From an uncultured Devosia sp. (GTDB lineage Bacteria; Pseudomonadota; Alphaproteobacteria; Rhizobiales; Devosiaceae): a stretch of 6,598 bases of DNA. Positions 6,165-6,598 of the stretch are shown in pieces (the stretch's first letter is position 1; each line of letters starts with the position of its first letter). The notes below the pieces were generated by a model that was not told the origin of the DNA, did no database searches, and saw only the letters and a program-made list of their open reading frames with translations. The position numbers and the translations under genes are program-made. The DNA is taken from assembly GCA_934553185.1 (NCBI GenBank), contig CAKTFF010000122.1, positions 1 through 6,598 on the forward strand, in the 5' to 3' direction.

Positions 6165-6176
6165 CTAACATGTCAG
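6165..6176. promoter_or_regulatory. Candidate operator palindrome next to the operon -35 box
   Basis: CTAACATGTCAG is a 12-base palindrome with one mismatched pair (A6167 against C6174). It sits 3 bases upstream of the candidate -35 box for the minus-strand operon, inside the divergent control region, where an IclR-type regulator would be expected to bind. Function is inferred from position and symmetry. Confidence 0.35.
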
Positions 6177-6215
6177 GTCCGCAAAGCCAAAGCCGCGAGC
6201 GGTGCTGGGGTGGTT

Positions 6216-6226
6216 TGAAACGTTCA
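6216..6226. promoter_or_regulatory. Second candidate operator half-palindrome near the regulator gene
   Basis: TGAAACGTTCA has 4-base inverted arms (TGAA/TTCA) around ACG. TGAAAC half-sites occur in operators of some IclR-family proteins such as KdgR. It lies 36 bases before the regulator start codon, suiting autoregulation. The arms are short and chance occurrence is possible. No convincing promoter for the regulator gene was found in 6177-6262. Confidence 0.25.
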
Positions 6227-6251
6227 CCTTGCGTCAGCGCCAAGCAGGTCT

Positions 6252-6256
6252 GGAGG
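6252..6256 (+). promoter_or_regulatory. Ribosome binding site fixing a GTG start for the IclR-type regulator
   Basis: GGAGG lies 6 bases before GTG 6263. The in-frame ATG at 6272 would be 15 bases away, too far for normal initiation. Confidence 0.65.
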
Positions 6257-6262
6257 GGACGC

Positions 6263-6598
6263 GTGTCTGAGATGGAAAACGAGCGCTATCGCGCCCCGGC
6301 GCTCGACAAGGGCCTGGACATTCTCGAACTGCTGGCCCGCACGCCCGATGGGCTGAGCCAGGCGGAAATCGCCAAGGCGCTCGACCGCTCGGCCAATGAA
6401 ATCTACCGCATGCTGGACCGACTGGTGCGTCGCGATTATGTGCGGCGCACGCCCGAAGACCGCTACGAGATCACGCTCAAGCTGTTTGAAATGGCGCATG
6501 CGCGACCGCCCATGCACCGGCTGATCAGCCAGTCTACGCCGGTGCTGCGCCGCTTCACCCTTGAAGCCGAACAGGCGGTGCATCTGGTGGTGCAGGAC
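6263..6598 (+). CDS. IclR-family transcriptional regulator (5' part; runs off the window)
   Basis: The first 112 codons are open to the right edge with no stop. The translation begins MSEMENERYRAPALDKGLDI and contains the IclR-type winged helix-turn-helix: LDKGLDILELLA (14-25), GLSQAEIAKALDRSANEIYR (30-49, containing the recognition helix), then the wing DYVRRTPEDRYEIT (58-71). A linker helix and the start of the C-terminal effector-binding domain (about 85 onward) follow. A complete family member is about 250-270 residues, so more than half is missing. GTG 6263 is chosen on its Shine-Dalgarno. It is divergent from the transporter operon across about 170 bases, the usual layout for a local regulator. 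Repression or activation and the effector cannot be read here; a pathway sugar acid is a reasonable guess. Confidence 0.9.
   Translation, partial: MSEMENERYRAPALDKGLDILELLARTPDGLSQAEIAKALDRSANEIYRMLDRLVRRDYVRRTPEDRYEITLKLFEMAHARPPMHRLISQSTPVLRRFTLEAEQAVHLVVQD

Noticed and set aside
6224..6583. Minus-strand open frame of 119 codons at the right end
   Set aside because: It is antisense to the IclR winged-helix coding region, which has a clear Shine-Dalgarno and family motifs.

Overview
The window looks like chromosomal DNA of a GC-rich alphaproteobacterium, probably of the order Hyphomicrobiales. A Devosia-like or rhizobial host would fit, but this rests only on base composition, the gene families and the style of the intergenic palindromic repeats. 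It holds a compact sugar-catabolism locus: five complete genes on the minus strand and the 5' part of a divergent IclR-type regulator on the plus strand at the right edge.

Transcription of the minus-strand genes runs right to left. A roughly 170-base divergent control region (6095-6262) lies between the regulator and the operon. Then come a ribose-type (CUT2) ABC transporter made of a double ATPase (4538-6094), a membrane permease (3500-4495) and a periplasmic binding protein (2474-3415). After these follow a short-chain dehydrogenase (1575-2306) and an enolase-superfamily L-fuconate dehydratase (154-1428). Each gene has its own Shine-Dalgarno sequence, and all five could be read as one transcript.

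The dehydratase retains the full set of catalytic residues of characterised L-fuconate dehydratases. The dehydrogenase belongs to the DHRS6/2-keto-3-deoxy-L-fuconate dehydrogenase type. Together they suggest the non-phosphorylative L-fucose route: L-fuconate to 2-keto-3-deoxy-L-fuconate to 2,4-diketo-3-deoxy-L-fuconate. The transporter would import the sugar, and the IclR protein would sense a sugar or a pathway intermediate. The fucose dehydrogenase, lactonase and diketo-acid hydrolase are not in the window and may lie beyond the left edge or elsewhere. L-galactose or D-arabinose are possible alternative substrates.

The intergenic spaces are the least ordinary part. A pair of oppositely oriented, GC-rich hairpin-forming repeats lies after the binding protein, after the dehydrogenase and after the dehydratase. 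None lies between the transporter genes, although a different hairpin overlaps the permease stop codon. I see no mobile-element genes, RNA genes or CRISPR arrays, and nothing that amounts to a new class of system. The items worth a second look are start sites, candidate operators, the repeat layout and a Thr at the expected catalytic Ser position of the dehydrogenase.
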